Position numbers and translations under genes: made by a program. Shown piece by piece: positions 19,956-31,780 of a DNA stretch of 50,543 nucleotides (position 1 is the stretch's first letter; every line of letters begins with the position of its first letter). Origin of the DNA: Chondrus crispus (Eukaryota; Rhodophyta; Florideophyceae; Gigartinales; Gigartinaceae); assembly GCF_000350225.1 (NCBI RefSeq), contig NW_005179378.1, forward strand, positions 1 to 50,543, read 5' to 3'. Under the pieces are notes generated by a model, which saw only the letters and a list, made by a program, of their open reading frames with translations, was not told where the DNA came from and did not search any database.

Positions 19956-20889
19956 TGTATTACAATGCGCCTGTTAAGCAGAGACCAAGGTCCGACGGTC
20001 CAACACAAACAACAACAACAAAAACAACAACTGCCAACGGCACAGCGCTACGGAGTGTTCGAAGCTCCCTGTCCTCTTTAAGCGGGTTTGCGGCCCGCAG
20101 TAGCTCGGATCCCTGATAGGGGGGCAAAGAGAAGGGCCCAGCCCGGGATCAGCAAATGGTGGTAGAGACTTGTAAAGGCAACTGCTCGACGAGTTCGGAG
20201 GGGTGTCTAGGTAAACCTGATCCGATGGGTCGTAAATCCAATGCTCGAAGAGCGCCTTGTACACGTTATACCCTTGATAAGGTCTTCGACGGGGACGTCG
20301 CAACGTAGCCCGTCGGGAAAGAAGAAAACGTAGCAGCGCTACACCGTTGTACTGCCCGATGGCAAAGTACCAACAACGGATCGGTCGCAACAAGATTCCG
20401 ATGGAACCAACGCTGAGAAAAGCACTACTGGTGCACCAACGCAGAAGCCCGATGGCTAATGACGTCACGTTGCGGATCGCAATCCTACAAGGTGGGACCA
20501 ACTCAAGATTAAGGGAAATTAGGATATGGAAATAAAGGAAAATCGATAAGGAAAAAGGGGACCACCGAGCGCAAAGGATACCGTAGGCTAGAGTAGAAGG
20601 GAATGTCTTGTAAAAGACGGACTTCGACCAAGGCGATATCAAACTCTGGCAACTCGGGTTGGTTTATTGACTTGTTCAGTCAAAGGGCTAAGTTATATAG
20701 AGCCCCGCCGGGGCGAGTACAGTAGCTCCCGGCTCTAGATTCTAGATCTAATTAGTAAATAAATTAAATAATTAAAATAATCATGCGCTTCGTCGCACAC
20801 GTGTGTCCCCCAAACCCGAACTGCAGTATCCAATTTTTTTCCTTTTTCACTTCTTTTCACCCCCTTTTTCAGGTGCGTATTGCACTACA
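19956..20889 (-). repeat. Family 2 LTR, minus strand (3' LTR of copy B)
   Basis: Complete 934-bp LTR. On the minus strand it starts TGTAGTGCAATACGCACC at 20889 and ends GGCGCATTGTAATACA at 19956, so the 3' terminus differs by two bases from the usual ATTGCACTACA. TATA box at about 20693-20699. It has one copy of the roughly 140-bp segment that is duplicated in the LTR at 40276. The plus-strand flanks are CCCAC on the left and TATCC on the right, with no target duplication. The left neighbour is family 1 RT; the right neighbour is the 3' region of copy B. Confidence 0.88.
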
Positions 20890-23800
20890 TATCCACCTTC
20901 TGAGGGCCCTTGCGCAACGCGAAGCCATCGTATAATCTCCTGCTGTCCCTGACCGTGTTTCCCAATCGTCAATCACTCTGCGCGGCGTTCTAGCAAGGGT
21001 AAGACGAAAATACCATGCTTCCTTCTCCGTCGGAACACTCGGACGACAGTGCCACCCGTAAACGTCCGGGTGTGGGGTTTCCCCGCAAGTCCGAAGTGCC
21101 CCGGGGTCTTCCTTCTATACCCCGTCTACCCCGTGCTATTTTCAACTTCCTCCTCTTTTTTTCTTTCCGCGTACCGTCACGGCGGTCGTATCCCTCTTTT
21201 CACTAACTTCCTCCTCTTTTGCATTTTCAATTTCCCCCAATTTCCTGCGCATTCTCTTTCTCCCATCCTCGATGTGCGTCTTCCCTTTCCTCCTCTTTTG
21301 TGGTTTACCTCCTCTTTTGTCTCTCCCTTTTTACCTCTTCAAATTCCTCACTTACCTCCTCTTTTTCTCGCACATCGGGCATCCTCGAAAACGTCATCAA
21401 AACCACCTACCACCGCGGCTTCGCAGCCTATTTACATCCTTATTGAAAGCACCAACCAATTCCATAGCAGGGGTCCTGACTCCTCATGAATCACCACACC
21501 GGTGAACTGTGTCGATACACAACGTCATTCGACATCTTCGTCCATTAGAGGACTCCGTTCCCCCCTTCCCTCAGTCCGTGCTTCAGTTTTCAGGCAATAG
21601 CCGTACACAAAAAAATGGCAAGAGCTGCGAACACGGTCAACAACTCAATCCGTTTTGCCTTTAGTCCACTTCGGCTGTCGGGGCGATGATCCACCTAGAT
21701 TGTTGGTCTTCCACGATGGCCCTTCCTTCTTTCAACGCATCCTGCAATTTCTTCCTCTGCATAAGGACAACGTCCATCCGTTCTCGGGGCTCCTTAGGGG
21801 GAAGATTATTGTCAATTAAATCCGACAAGACGAGGGGGGTTGCGACATCAAAATAAAATAACGTATGGGTCGTCGCCGTCGAGACGCTCGAACCCTCCGG
21901 TCCAGCTTGGCCGCTTCGTTAATTAACACGATTGGGGTCCACTGCACAACCCCTACAATATCAGGGGACCATTTCGCCCTTCATTGCCTTCAAAAGTCAC
22001 GCGAATTTCGTAAAAATATTTGACACGTTCATCTCCACGTTTTCGTTCCTCTTCCAACTCACTGGGGTTGTCTCGGTGGGCTTCCCCTTCTCCACACCTG
22101 CCGTATCGTAACATTCTTCCACTCAGTTTCTCCCGATCCCCGTGGTTCGAGAGCTATTACTGTGCGCGGCATCAAGTGTTTCCGCTTCGCGATGCAGGTT
22201 ATCTCGTCGATTCGCGTTCCCCCTCGCGACCGGGATGGTAATACGCTCCGGTCAGCGTCTCTATGCTTACATCAACTTACAAAGGCGCATGGAGGCAAGT
22301 ATCGCCTCGTGACGCGTCTGCCCTCGGCGAGGACTGTTGTTCTCGGTACAAACTGTCGCGAAGTTAAACCATCTAGGGGTGTATGACAAGGGAGAATCCC
22401 GTACGTGTAGCGACGTCGTCATGTCGGTACTTAAGGATGATCTCCTCATTCCTGTCGCTGCCTTGGACTGTTGTTGACGAGGGTCGACGCTTGTCGATCT
22501 CACGAGCCACTGACACCTTCGTCTGGGTGATCCCTGGATCGTTGGTACAGCTGCGAAACCGTCCCCTCCCTCAGCAATTATGGTCTTAGCGATCTTCGTT
22601 TTCCCGTTGCTTCTGCCATTATTTGGCGAAGCTCCGATGTAAGGTCGTGCCCTCGACCAATCCAAAGAAAAAAAGTAGGGAGAAGTGGAAGAAGGCAGCG
22701 CCTTCATTATGCGCAACAGCGCGCACGCGTACTCGCTCGTGAGCCCTTCCTGAAAGGCGCGGGGCCAAGACCTCGTCCTTTCTTTTCTGTGGACGTGCTT
22801 CTCCTCGGAGTACGTCCGTGATCCTCATAAATAAGCGCTCACAAGAGTGGCGAGTGCCAGGTGGGCGAGAAGAAAAAAAGAAAAGGGGGGGTCTTTGTCG
22901 AGCTCTTCCCCTTTTCGGTGCTGTGGTGTGTCGGGGGATCGGCGGTTGTGGCTTGTGGCAACAAACAGGCATGATATCTCGCGGCGACCATGAATTCCCC
23001 AATTCTTGTTAATATTTTCAAATGGTGCTTCGCACCTCCTTTCTCGTGCTTTGGCATTTTGCGCGCTCTCGGTACCAAGTCAAAATAGCGTCTCACTTCT
23101 CATTTCATCATCATTGGTCTGGCGTTCTTTTCTCGAGTGTGAGGTTCCAGAATTGATTCTCGTTACCGACGGTGCGTCGACCTCCTTCCTGAGGTCTTCA
23201 TCCAAGCTCTCCTTCCCGTGACTTCCTACGGTCCCCTTCATACCCTCGATCGATACGATCTATCAAGTACGTACTCACTACACAGCGCGCGTCCCTCATT
23301 TTGCATAGACCAGAGGGCGTGTATTGCCAATGGGGTCCATGATTCCGGTGAGGAGTGCCCCTCTGGGGACCGTCACGGAAGCAGAGGGCATAAGCTTTCC
23401 TTAAGGATTGTCATAATTTTCCCATTGGGATCCCGCGCAGACGCGCTTGCGTCCGATTCCCTGGTGACATAGGGGAGATGCGAGGACAGAAAAAATAACA
23501 AAACCAATAGGGGCTGTGTCGGTACGCTTTTTTCAAGCCAATATCGAGGGTCTCAAGGAAACTTGCACCAGGCCCTCATCGGGGGTTCGAACTCCCTTTC
23601 TTAGACTTGACTCTTTCTCCCAGAGAGCTGACGATACCATTCGTCCCGCGTAGATTAACCTCGAAACAAAACAAAAAACGACAAAGACACAGTAGCCGGT
23701 TCACGTATACGGTGAACGTTGCCCCGAGATGTGTCCATCAGTTGGGAGCTTCACCCCGTGGGGCTATTATAATTACGTGTCTCGTCAGTGCCTTCTGCAC

Positions 23801-24889
23801 AGTAAAGGAAAAAAAGAAAAAAAGTAAAGAGAGTCGCCACGAAAGTAAATTCATGTACAAGGTGGGAGGGCATTCTTCATGGTTTCCGACGTATCCTTTC
23901 GCGACACGGACCATACTGTCCGCTTGGTGCTCATCGGGTCTCGTACGACCCTCGCTCGTCCTTCGCGCCTCATTGCGCGCATCCCCACGGGGGGGGGGAA
24001 GGGGCTTCTTCTCCGTTCTCAATGAAACGCCTTGTTTCGAATCTTGGGTCTACTGTAGGGTTCCCCTTCTCATTGGCGTGGCGATAGCCTCCTTCTTAGT
24101 CCTTGTAGGTTCTTCTGATCGACCCCCGCAGTGTGGGGGTCGTCTCCTTGACGACACAGAAAATAATAGTAACTGAAACAGAACAATAACAAAACAGAAA
24201 AGAGGAAAAGAAAATAAAATAAAGAAACAAAGAAACGACAGAGTTGAAGAGAAATCATGATGGCTAAGTGCTAAGTAGATCGTCCTGGAAAAAATAGGAC
24301 CGGTTGTGAGCGTCGACGTCGGTCACCGCGGGTGAATTCGTTGCTACGTTCTTCTGAGGGTGGTCCCTCTGGACGAGTCTTCGTGCTCGGCGAGCATGGG
24401 CAGTGTGTTAGCAGTGAGTGTGACGATCGGCTTCGTGTGAGGTCGGGTGGGGCTTCGCTGCGGGGCGACTTAGAATAGTCATGTCGCCGACTGTGGCAAA
24501 CGATCACCACTTATCGTGCGTACTGCAGCTGCCGTAATTTTTCCTGCTTTTTGGTTGTAATTTCACAGCATGGCTGGAATCGACTTCTCACTTGTGTCGC
24601 CTGTTCAGCCGATTGTTGTCGACACGCTTATATATGTATATATAATTTGATTTCATCATCCCCCCCACGTGGGTGGACCGTCCGTTCGAAACGTCATTTC
24701 TCGTGCGTACCGTGATGAGGCGTGTGTGTTTCCCGAGAGCCTCAATGCCTCATCCAAGGATACAGTCTCGCTTCTCTGCCTTGCTCTCCTTTCCTTCAAA
24801 CTCCTTATCTGCGAACCCCGTAGATGTGTTCTTTCGTCGAAGTTCTGACCTCTCTGTTGTCTCTAACCTACTAATTCTATTTACGATGG
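20890..24889 (-). other. Long 3' non-coding region of family 2 element, copy B
   Basis: Four kilobases between the chromodomain end and the 3' LTR. Homologous to 9152-13562 of copy A in at least the first 600 bp and in a polypyrimidine (plus-strand) block at 21190-21400. No coding frame with motifs was found. On the minus strand the last bases before the LTR read AGGGCCCTCAGAAGGTGGATA, where AGAAGGTGG is a possible polypurine tract. Short A- or T-rich runs occur at 23640-23830 and 24160-24260. Confidence 0.65.
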
Positions 24890-26518
24890 CTATCCCAGTT
24901 GTGCGTGCGACGCTTGCGTGGGTAAGGGCAGCCTTTTCCCTCGGAAATATGTGACTACCGCGCTGCGGGGGATCTTCTCAATAGGTTCCCACGTTGCGTC
25001 TTCGATGGTATACCCATACCACCTCACTTTGAGAATTAATTTCTCCTCGTCGTAGCCGTAGTCCACGATCTTGTCGATCACATACTCCTGACTCTCGGGT
25101 CCTTCTTCCTGCGTGTCCAACTGTCCTTCCCCCTTCCGAAGATCTTCCAACTCATCCTCTTCTCTGGACTTTCCGAACTCGCGTAGGTCTGGAGGTGTCT
25201 CCGCTGTCGACGTTCGACCAACAAAATTATCCTGGACGGTCGTAGGCGCACGGGTGTGAGGACGTTCCTCGTCCTCCATTACCTCTCCTTTTTCGTTTAG
25301 CTCCGGCTCTCCCAGGAACTGTAGCGCTTGCCGTAGGCCAGTTATCGGCGCATAGTCCATCGGGCTTGGGGCTAACTCCACCCTGTCTCGCGATACGCGT
25401 TCCTCCTGATCGCCAATGGCAATGACTACTGTATGTTGATCCGATCTTTTAACCTGATAAGGTCCTGTGGCGACTTGTGCCAGCTTGTGTTTTGGTTCGC
25501 TAGCCGTGCCCTGCTCCTTCCGGAGGAACACGTAGGACCCCGGCGGGATCTCATACTGCGGCTTGCGAAGGCGTGCGTCGAAATTTCGCTTGTACCGGGC
25601 TTGTTCCTTCCGCAAACTCCTATCGGCGCCTCGCATTAGGCTCTCCAACCACGACTGCCATTTCAGGTAGTATGCTCGTGACGAGCTAAAGTTCTCCAAA
25701 GTTGGTTGCGCTTGTAACGCAATGCTTCTCTGCGCCCGAGCTAACACCAGCTCGAAGGGCGCAATATTTGTAGTTCGATGAACTTGTGTGTTGTAGGCGA
25801 ACGTCACAGCGTCGCTAAATAAGTCCCAGTCCTTGGGATGCTCTCCAACATATTTTCGCAACGCGGAAATCAGCGTGCGGTTAAACCTCTCAACTTGGCC
25901 GTTGGCTTGCGGGTGGTACGTAGTCGTGAACACATTGCGTATGCCGAGAATTCGGCAGACGTTCTGAAAGATCCGGGCCGTGAACTGTGTTACATTGTCG
26001 GACAGGAGCTTGACCGGCGGTTCGTACACGAATACCCAATGGTGAACGAAGGCTTGTGCGATGTGCGCAGCTGATATCTTCTTCAACGGTACGGTTCGTA
26101 CCAGTTTCGAGTATCGATCGCTGATCACGAGAATATACCGATTTCCTCGTTTAGTTGTAGTTAGCTCGCCGAGGATGTCGATGGCGACAAACTCCAGCGG
26201 AGCTTTGGGCGTGAACAGCTTCATTTCCTTCGTGTTTCTTCCTAACTTCGCCCTTTCCCGCGCATATGCGGCGCAATTCTTCGTGACTGTATAGCAGTCT
26301 AGGGGCATCGTAGGCCAATAAAAATATCTTCTCAAAGTCTTGTAAAGTTTCCTGCCTCCCGGGTGGCCTGCCAATTTTGCGTAATGGCTTAACCCTAGGA
26401 CGCAGTCCCTTAACGATTGTGGTATCACCACTTGTACGAACTCCGCCGCGTTACGGCATAGAGTTCCTTCGAGTTCCTCGGTCTCCATGCTGAACGTTCT
26501 CACCTTTCCGGCGTCCAT
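24890..26518 (-). CDS. pol: Integrase with chromodomain, family 2 copy B
   Basis: A 542-codon open frame, the integrase end of Pol. It shows the HHCC-like region (HYAKLAGHPGGRKLYKTL ... NCAAYARER, lacking the second Cys of CX2C), the DDE core (AIDILGE, LLSDNVTQF, NGQVERFNR), a C-terminal basic domain and a chromodomain (EYVIDKIVDYGYDEE ... TIEDATWEPIEKIP). LLSDNV replaces LLSDNG of copy A, and copy C has the same change. The TGA that ends copy A after VVTYF is CGA here, so the frame runs 17 codons further. The frame is separated from RNase H by the shared deletions at 26593-26615. Confidence 0.88.
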   Translation of the reverse strand: MDAGKVRTFSMETEELEGTLCRNAAEFVQVVIPQSLRDCVLGLSHYAKLAGHPGGRKLYKTLRRYFYWPTMPLDCYTVTKNCAAYARERAKLGRNTKEMKLFTPKAPLEFVAIDILGELTTTKRGNRYILVISDRYSKLVRTVPLKKISAAHIAQAFVHHWVFVYEPPVKLLSDNVTQFTARIFQNVCRILGIRNVFTTTYHPQANGQVERFNRTLISALRKYVGEHPKDWDLFSDAVTFAYNTQVHRTTNIAPFELVLARAQRSIALQAQPTLENFSSSRAYYLKWQSWLESLMRGADRSLRKEQARYKRNFDARLRKPQYEIPPGSYVFLRKEQGTASEPKHKLAQVATGPYQVKRSDQHTVVIAIGDQEERVSRDRVELAPSPMDYAPITGLRQALQFLGEPELNEKGEVMEDEERPHTRAPTTVQDNFVGRTSTAETPPDLREFGKSREEDELEDLRKGEGQLDTQEEGPESQEYVIDKIVDYGYDEEKLILKVRWYGYTIEDATWEPIEKIPRSAVVTYFRGKRLPLPTQASHAQLG

Positions 26519-26601
26519 TTCTTCCTTGATGCGGTTGCAGAAGGGTTCGACGGCTTGCTCGCGAATGAGCTCCTCCGGAGTGACAGAATTGATCGAGGCG
26601 A

Positions 26602-27639
26602 TCAGAGGCAGCCCCCCTCAAGAGCAAGGATGTCGTCTAACGCGTCAGAACTGTCCTCGTCCTGCACTGTACCGTCGGCTGGTTCGGCCATAAAGCATGG
26701 AATTTCGTCGTCGATTTCGTCGACGGTTTCTCCTGCGGTCCGTAATCTTGACAGGGCATCAGCTTGACTATTCGCCTTGCCCTTTTTGTACTTGATTTCG
26801 AAATCGAATTCCGAGAGGCGGAGCCTCCATCGGATTAATCTCCCGCTGGGGTCGGTTACGTTCATCAACCACCTCAATGAGGCATGGTCGGTATGCACAA
26901 TGAAGTGCTCGCTGTATAGATATGGTCTTAGAGTCTGTACGGCCCAAATTACTGCTAGACATTCTTTTTCTGATACAGAATAGTTTCTCTCGGCTGCGGC
27001 TAACGTTCTTGAAAAGAACCCGATGGGTTTACGTTGCGCATCCGGATGCGTTTGAAATAATGCAGCGCCGATTTGATAGTCGCTTGCATCGGTGTCTACC
27101 GAGTATGGTAGGTTCTTCTTCGGCAGCGCCGACACCAGTGGCGCCAAGATAGCGTCTTTGAGCTTGTGAAAAGCTTTTTCGCACGGTTCGTCGAATCCTT
27201 CCAACTGGACCGGTTGTCCCTTCTTCAACAGTTGATTGAGCGGATGCGCGATTGTCGCATAATGCGGAACGAATCGGCGGTAGACATTACAAAGTCCCAA
27301 GAAGCTCCTGAGCTGGGTCTGCGTTTGAGGGTACCTCACTTGTTCCAATGCGACGGTTCGCGCGGCATCAACTTGCAATGTACCTGGCCGAACGACATGG
27401 CCCAGGTACTTGATCTTTTCGACGAAAAATTCGCACTTGCGAAGCTTGAGCTTCACACCTGCCTTCTCCAATACAGAAATTTTTTCATCCACGTGCACGA
27501 TGTGCTCCTCCCACGACTTGCTAAAAATTATTATGTCGTCCAGATACACCAAACAGCACTTTCAACGGAACGGAGAGGGCAGGATATCCATTGCTCTCTG
27601 AAACGTCGCTGGCGCGTTAGTTAGCCCGAAGGGCATTTT
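26602..27639 (-). pseudogene. pol: RT palm/thumb and RNase H, family 2 copy B
   Basis: Includes the catalytic VYLDDIIIFS, the RT thumb, and RNase H (VDTDASDYQIGAALF, SEKECLAVIWAV, VHTDHASLRWL, ADALSRL). The continuous frame 27552-26602 is preceded by TGA at 27562-27564, where copy A has TGG. It ends in a TGA created by a 2-bp shortening in the GGGGGG run near 26610. A further 5-bp shortening lies just downstream. All three lesions are also in copy C. The 316-residue translation of 27552-26602 is identical to that of 45675-46625. Confidence 0.9.
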
Positions 27640-28482
27640 TCAGAAGCGATACAGTCCTGAGTGACACGAAAATGCGGTCTTGTCGCGGTCGCGCTCAGAG
27701 ATAGGCATCTGCCAATATCCCGAGATCGCGTCCAACGCGGAGAAAACCTTGGTGTCACCAAGCGAGTCCAGGCACTCATCCATGCGCGGAAAAGGGTACG
27801 TGTCCTTTACCGTTACCGCGTTTAACCGGCGATAGTCTACGCAAAAGCGCATCGATCCGTCCGGCTTCGGCACTAATAAAACGGGCGACACCCATTCTGA
27901 CTGCGCCGGTTCGATGACTCCTGCTTCTAACATCTTCTGTACTTCTGCGTCCTCGACCTCCCGAGCCTTTGGACCGGCTCGGTAGGGAGCTTGTGCAATT
28001 GGCCTTGTATCCAGGGCCAGTTCAATCCAGTGAACCGTGGTGTTGATCTTACCGAGGGTCTCATCCCACATGCGGGAATACTTCTTCAACATCCGACGGA
28101 ATCTTTCACGCAGCCAGTCCGGCACGTGGCTCAGGTTGAGTTCCTCCACGTCCGACGGGAGAGGCTCAATCCGCCGCTCCGGCTTTGTAGTTGCCGTCGC
28201 GGAGAGCCTTTCCTCCCGTTCTCCTTGCCGGTCCTCGCGATCTTGATCCGACGGTTCGCATCTTGTCTCGCCCGTAGGCGTCTTGGTGGAATTACGAAAC
28301 TTTTCCTTCTTCCTTTCTTGAATTCCGAGAACTTCACCAATGGTGGTTTTGCTCTCGAGCGGCTCTCCGGTGCGGTAATAATTCTGCCACCACTTGGCCT
28401 TTTTGCACCCTGACAGGGTACGTCCTAAAATTCGCAACGAGTAAACGAAATGGCCGGTCAGGCTCAACCTGAACGACACCAT
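27640..28482 (-). pseudogene. pol: RT N-terminal part and linker, family 2 copy B
   Basis: Contains the linker (TTIGEVLGIQERKKEKF ... PSDQDREDRQGERE) and the RT fingers (EVQKMLEAGVIEPAQSEWV, RFCVDYRRLNAVTVKDTY, SALDAISGYWQMP). It ends at TGA 27642-27640 (TTC TGA AAA ATG, where copy C has TTC CCA AGA ATG), a lesion private to B. The frame differs from that of the protease segment because about two bases are missing near 28352-28375. Confidence 0.86.
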
Positions 28483-29461
28483 TCGTGCACGTCAACCCGT
28501 GCCTTTCGTACAACGACGAGTACGGCTGAACCACAACCAAGCCCGCCCTCTTCGAGGTGCATTCCACGACGCGTTGCGTCCCTGGCTCGATAGTCGTGGC
28601 TCTTGCCACTTTTACCTTAGGGGAAATTCGCTCCACCTTTCCATCATTCTCGTCCTCTCCCGGGACGAGATTCTTCTTCCCTTTTCTCGTCGAGAACCGC
28701 CTAACTATCGGAACCTCCGAGAAATCTGCCAACTCAACCGTTTTCTTCCTTGGATAAATTGCTTCCACAAACCGGTCACAGTAGTCCGCGCCTAGAATTA
28801 GCGGTACCGCGAGCTTTTCGCATACAATAAACTCGGCTGCGGCCACAAATTTTCCAAGCCTCACAAGCATTCTGATGGTTCCGAGAGTCCGGAGTGGCCT
28901 GTTGTTCGCGTCGCCAATGTTTTGGGTCGCTCCGTAGGACACTAGAGATTCCATTCCAGTCGGGAGTTCCAATTTTCGCACAAGGCTTGGTCCCGCGTCG
29001 GTGTCTAATACAGACAACACCCGGCTCATCAGTCCGACTGTTGGTCCAATGTCCGCGTAAACTTTGTAGTTTTTTCGTGCAAGAACCAAAATCTTCTCGG
29101 GACACTCCCTTCGCTTAACCCTGTACCAGGGTCTTCGAACTTCTTCCAGCGGATGATCTCGGGCTCGACTCAAAATTTTATTGACTTGGGCTGGCCCTTT
29201 GGGCTTATCCACCAATCCAACAACCTCCTCATCGGGGCCTGATTCTTCCCTTAGAGACGGGGAACGGGGCTGAGCCCCGGGCACAGTACGTCGACCCTGT
29301 GCCTCTCGCGACTCATGCGAGATTCCCCTCTCTATTTTTCCTGCCGCTGCGGGATCCTTCTCACATCCGACGGCGCGGGCCCCGCCGCGGGCCCTCTGAA
29401 AGGTTGGTTCGGCCTCGGCGTTGAAGCACTCGGCGTGCTCGCCGTCTGCGAATCGAACCAA
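28360..29461 (-). pseudogene. pol: Protease region of Pol, family 2 copy B
   Basis: Frame in -1 relative to gag, overlapping its end by about 130 bases. The active site reads VLDTDAGPSLVRKLELP: the DTG of copies A and C has become DTD, so the catalytic loop is damaged. The flap and second-half region (AVPLILGADYCDRFVEAIYP) is intact. The frame runs out at the deletion near 28360. Confidence 0.82.
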
Positions 29462-31617
29462 TTCTTGACCTTCAGGTAACTCGTCGATGGTATCCCTAAC
29501 CTCTCCATCGGAGACAACGCCTCATAATTTGCCAAAACTCGGTGCATTTCCCGGAGGGAAAGAATGCACGTTGGCGCGGCGTGCCCCTTTTCATAGCAAT
29601 GATAGCACACCAGTCCGTGCGTCTTGACGAGATATTGCGGCCTAGGCCCTCCAAGGGCCGGCGGCCTTCCTTGACGTTGCGGCCTTCCTGTCCAGTCTGG
29701 CCTTCGAAACGTCATACCCTTGTCTTCCATCGGAATGCGCGGCGCCGGTGTGTGGCCGCGCCCCCGAAACATCATCACGGGATCCGTAGGCTCTGAAAAC
29801 GACTACGTCGTGTATGCGGGCGTCGGTAAAGTTGACGACCCGCTTGCCCCGTAGTCCTCGTGTCCGTAGCCCTCCGATGGCTCAATGAACTCGCCTTCGG
29901 CTACCAACGCTCCTTCGTAGTGATTTTCGCTACTTCCGTGCGCACCGCGCTCATCTGACGCGGAAATTGACTCGGTCAAATGGACGGTAGCATGACTTTT
30001 GCGACCGGGATAAGAAGCCCTCCGCTTCTTACCCGCCCTGATCGTCGACGGCGTCTGAATCGTGACCTTCTTGGTCTTCTTGTCCTTAGTGCGGCTCGCC
30101 GAGCAATGCGCCCTCGCGTAATTAACTAGTCTCAAAAACGAAACGTCCCGATTGTCTTGCCGGTATTGAGATACCATCGGCTTGATACTCGAATCGAGTC
30201 CTTCAATAAACATCGTCATTTGTTCTTCCATCGAATATACGTTTCCACATCGATTGCTCGCGTCTGTCAGACGGATATAAAATTCTATCTCGTCTTCAGA
30301 CGGTCTTTGCTGAACTTCTCGCAAAGCGAGCACGGCTTGACGAATCGCCTCGTCGGTTGCGAAACTCCTCAAAAACCACTGTACGGCCTCCGGCCAAACG
30401 GATACCTTTCCGTGGTGGGACCCGGCCGTCTGAGACACCGAAGTGTACTGTCTCAGGTCGATGCCGCTTAGAAATTCGGGCAACAAGCGGATCGCTTGCC
30501 CCTCGTTCATTTCTTGAGTATCAAACTCTTGAACTAATTTTGCCAAAAAATCCAACACAAGGACCCCGTCCTCACCTGTGAACGTGTTATCCTTCTTCAC
30601 CTTAGGCGGAATATCTCTCCTGATTTTTCGCACGGCGGTCCGCCGGGAACTTGACAAATATGTCTGCGGGTTCCGCAAGCGGTACGTTCGGTACGAAAGT
30701 AATTTCTTGAAGAGGTAGTTGGTCGGATTCAGCTCCTCCAACTCCTCCCATCGCGGCCCGCGTCGCGTTGCGACGTCCTCTGGCTCAGCGTCCTTGTCTC
30801 TGCGCGAGACGGACGAAGTGATTCCGCCCCGTCTGGAGGTAATTTTTTTGCCCTGCGAAATTCCTTTTCCTTCCTCTGAACGATGTTCGGAATCGCTGGC
30901 ATGGTTCGACAAAACGTCGTCACCATCTTCGGAAAGGCCATTCGACTCGGCCGTTGAGTCTTGGCCCTCCGGCTCGTCACTACAGTGACTCTTGCTCCGG
31001 CGTCGCAGATTCTTCTTCGAAGTCTTCGACTTGGAACTCCGCTGTACCGCGGCCTTGTCCTTCTTCGATCGACGATCGCTTTCTCGACCCGTTGGGAGCG
31101 GCTCTTGCCCAGCGACCTGTTCAAGGTCCTTGAGACGATAAGCGGCGCGGTCAAACCTGTCGTTGATACTGCTTCTAAATTTACCTAAGGACTCCAAAGC
31201 TTGATTCTCGTCGCGCCTTGCGTCCTTGACCGAAATTTTCAACGAAGCTAGGACATCCGGCTCCAGACCGTCGGTCGCCTCACCTCGCTCCTTCTCAAGG
31301 AGATCCACTCGAGCCGACAGCTCTCCTAAAACGGTGTGGAACTGGGATGCTTGCAACTCAAGTTGCTTCCGGACGAGGGTTAATTCAGCCTCGAGATTTT
31401 TCGTCATCTCTTGGCGAATTTCCTCGCCCATCTCTTCGAACCTGTAGGATAGGTTATCCTTGTCGGCTTCAATCCGCGTCGGGGATTCTTGACCTTCGGG
31501 ATCCGTGGCCGTATTGGCCTGGCTTCGGGTGCGAGGACCTCGCGGGATCCTCGACGCCCTTGCCGATCCGCTTCTACTCTCCTCGGGACCGACGTCCCCG
31601 GGGGCGCTTGTCGACAT
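29332..31617 (-). pseudogene. gag: Gag, family 2 copy B (one nonsense codon)
   Basis: Full-length gag from ATG 31617 (MSTSAPGDVGPEESRSGSAR) to TAG 29334-29332, with one in-frame TAG at 29805-29803, where A and C have GAG. Order: a basic N terminus; a coiled-coil-like segment (about residues 55-170, with heptad-like leucines in LVRKQLELQASQFHTVLGEL); a K/S-rich linker; a capsid-like domain (FTGEDGVLVLDFLAKLVQEF ...); a basic stretch KDKKTKKVTIQTP; and the zinc knuckle CYHCYEKGHAAPTC. It is the most complete gag of family 2 here. The start is supported by the identical context (GCTCGTACGAGCG then ATG) in copy C. Confidence 0.88.
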
Positions 31618-31760
31618 CGCTCGTACGAGCGAACCTACACAAAAAAAGTTACAAACGAAAAATAAAAAGAGACTCCGTTACCCAGACCACTTTCGTAGTA
31701 CAATTCCAGATCAAACCTGTCGTTGACACAATTCTAGGTCGGGTTTGCTGTAGACAAATT

Positions 31761-31776
31761 CTAGGTCGGGAGACCA
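31761..31776 (-). promoter_or_regulatory. Primer-binding site, family 2 copy B
   Basis: On the minus strand TGGTCTCCCGACCTAG, four bases (AAAG) after the LTR end ATTGCACTACA. It is identical to the site of the family 1 left copy. A second, degenerate repeat of the LTR-end/PBS motif lies about 90 bp further into the element (near 31680-31745), as in copy C. Confidence 0.75.
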
Positions 31777-31780
31777 CTTT

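Noticed and set aside
19951..20896. Target-site duplication around the minus-strand family 2 LTR
   Set aside because: The flanks CCCAC and TATCC do not match, and the two sides belong to different elements, so this is a junction and not a clean solo-LTR insertion.
22818..24176. ORFs of up to 189 codons in the 3' region of copy B
   Set aside because: No motifs, no matching frame in copy A, and low-complexity A/T-rich stretches explain the open frames.
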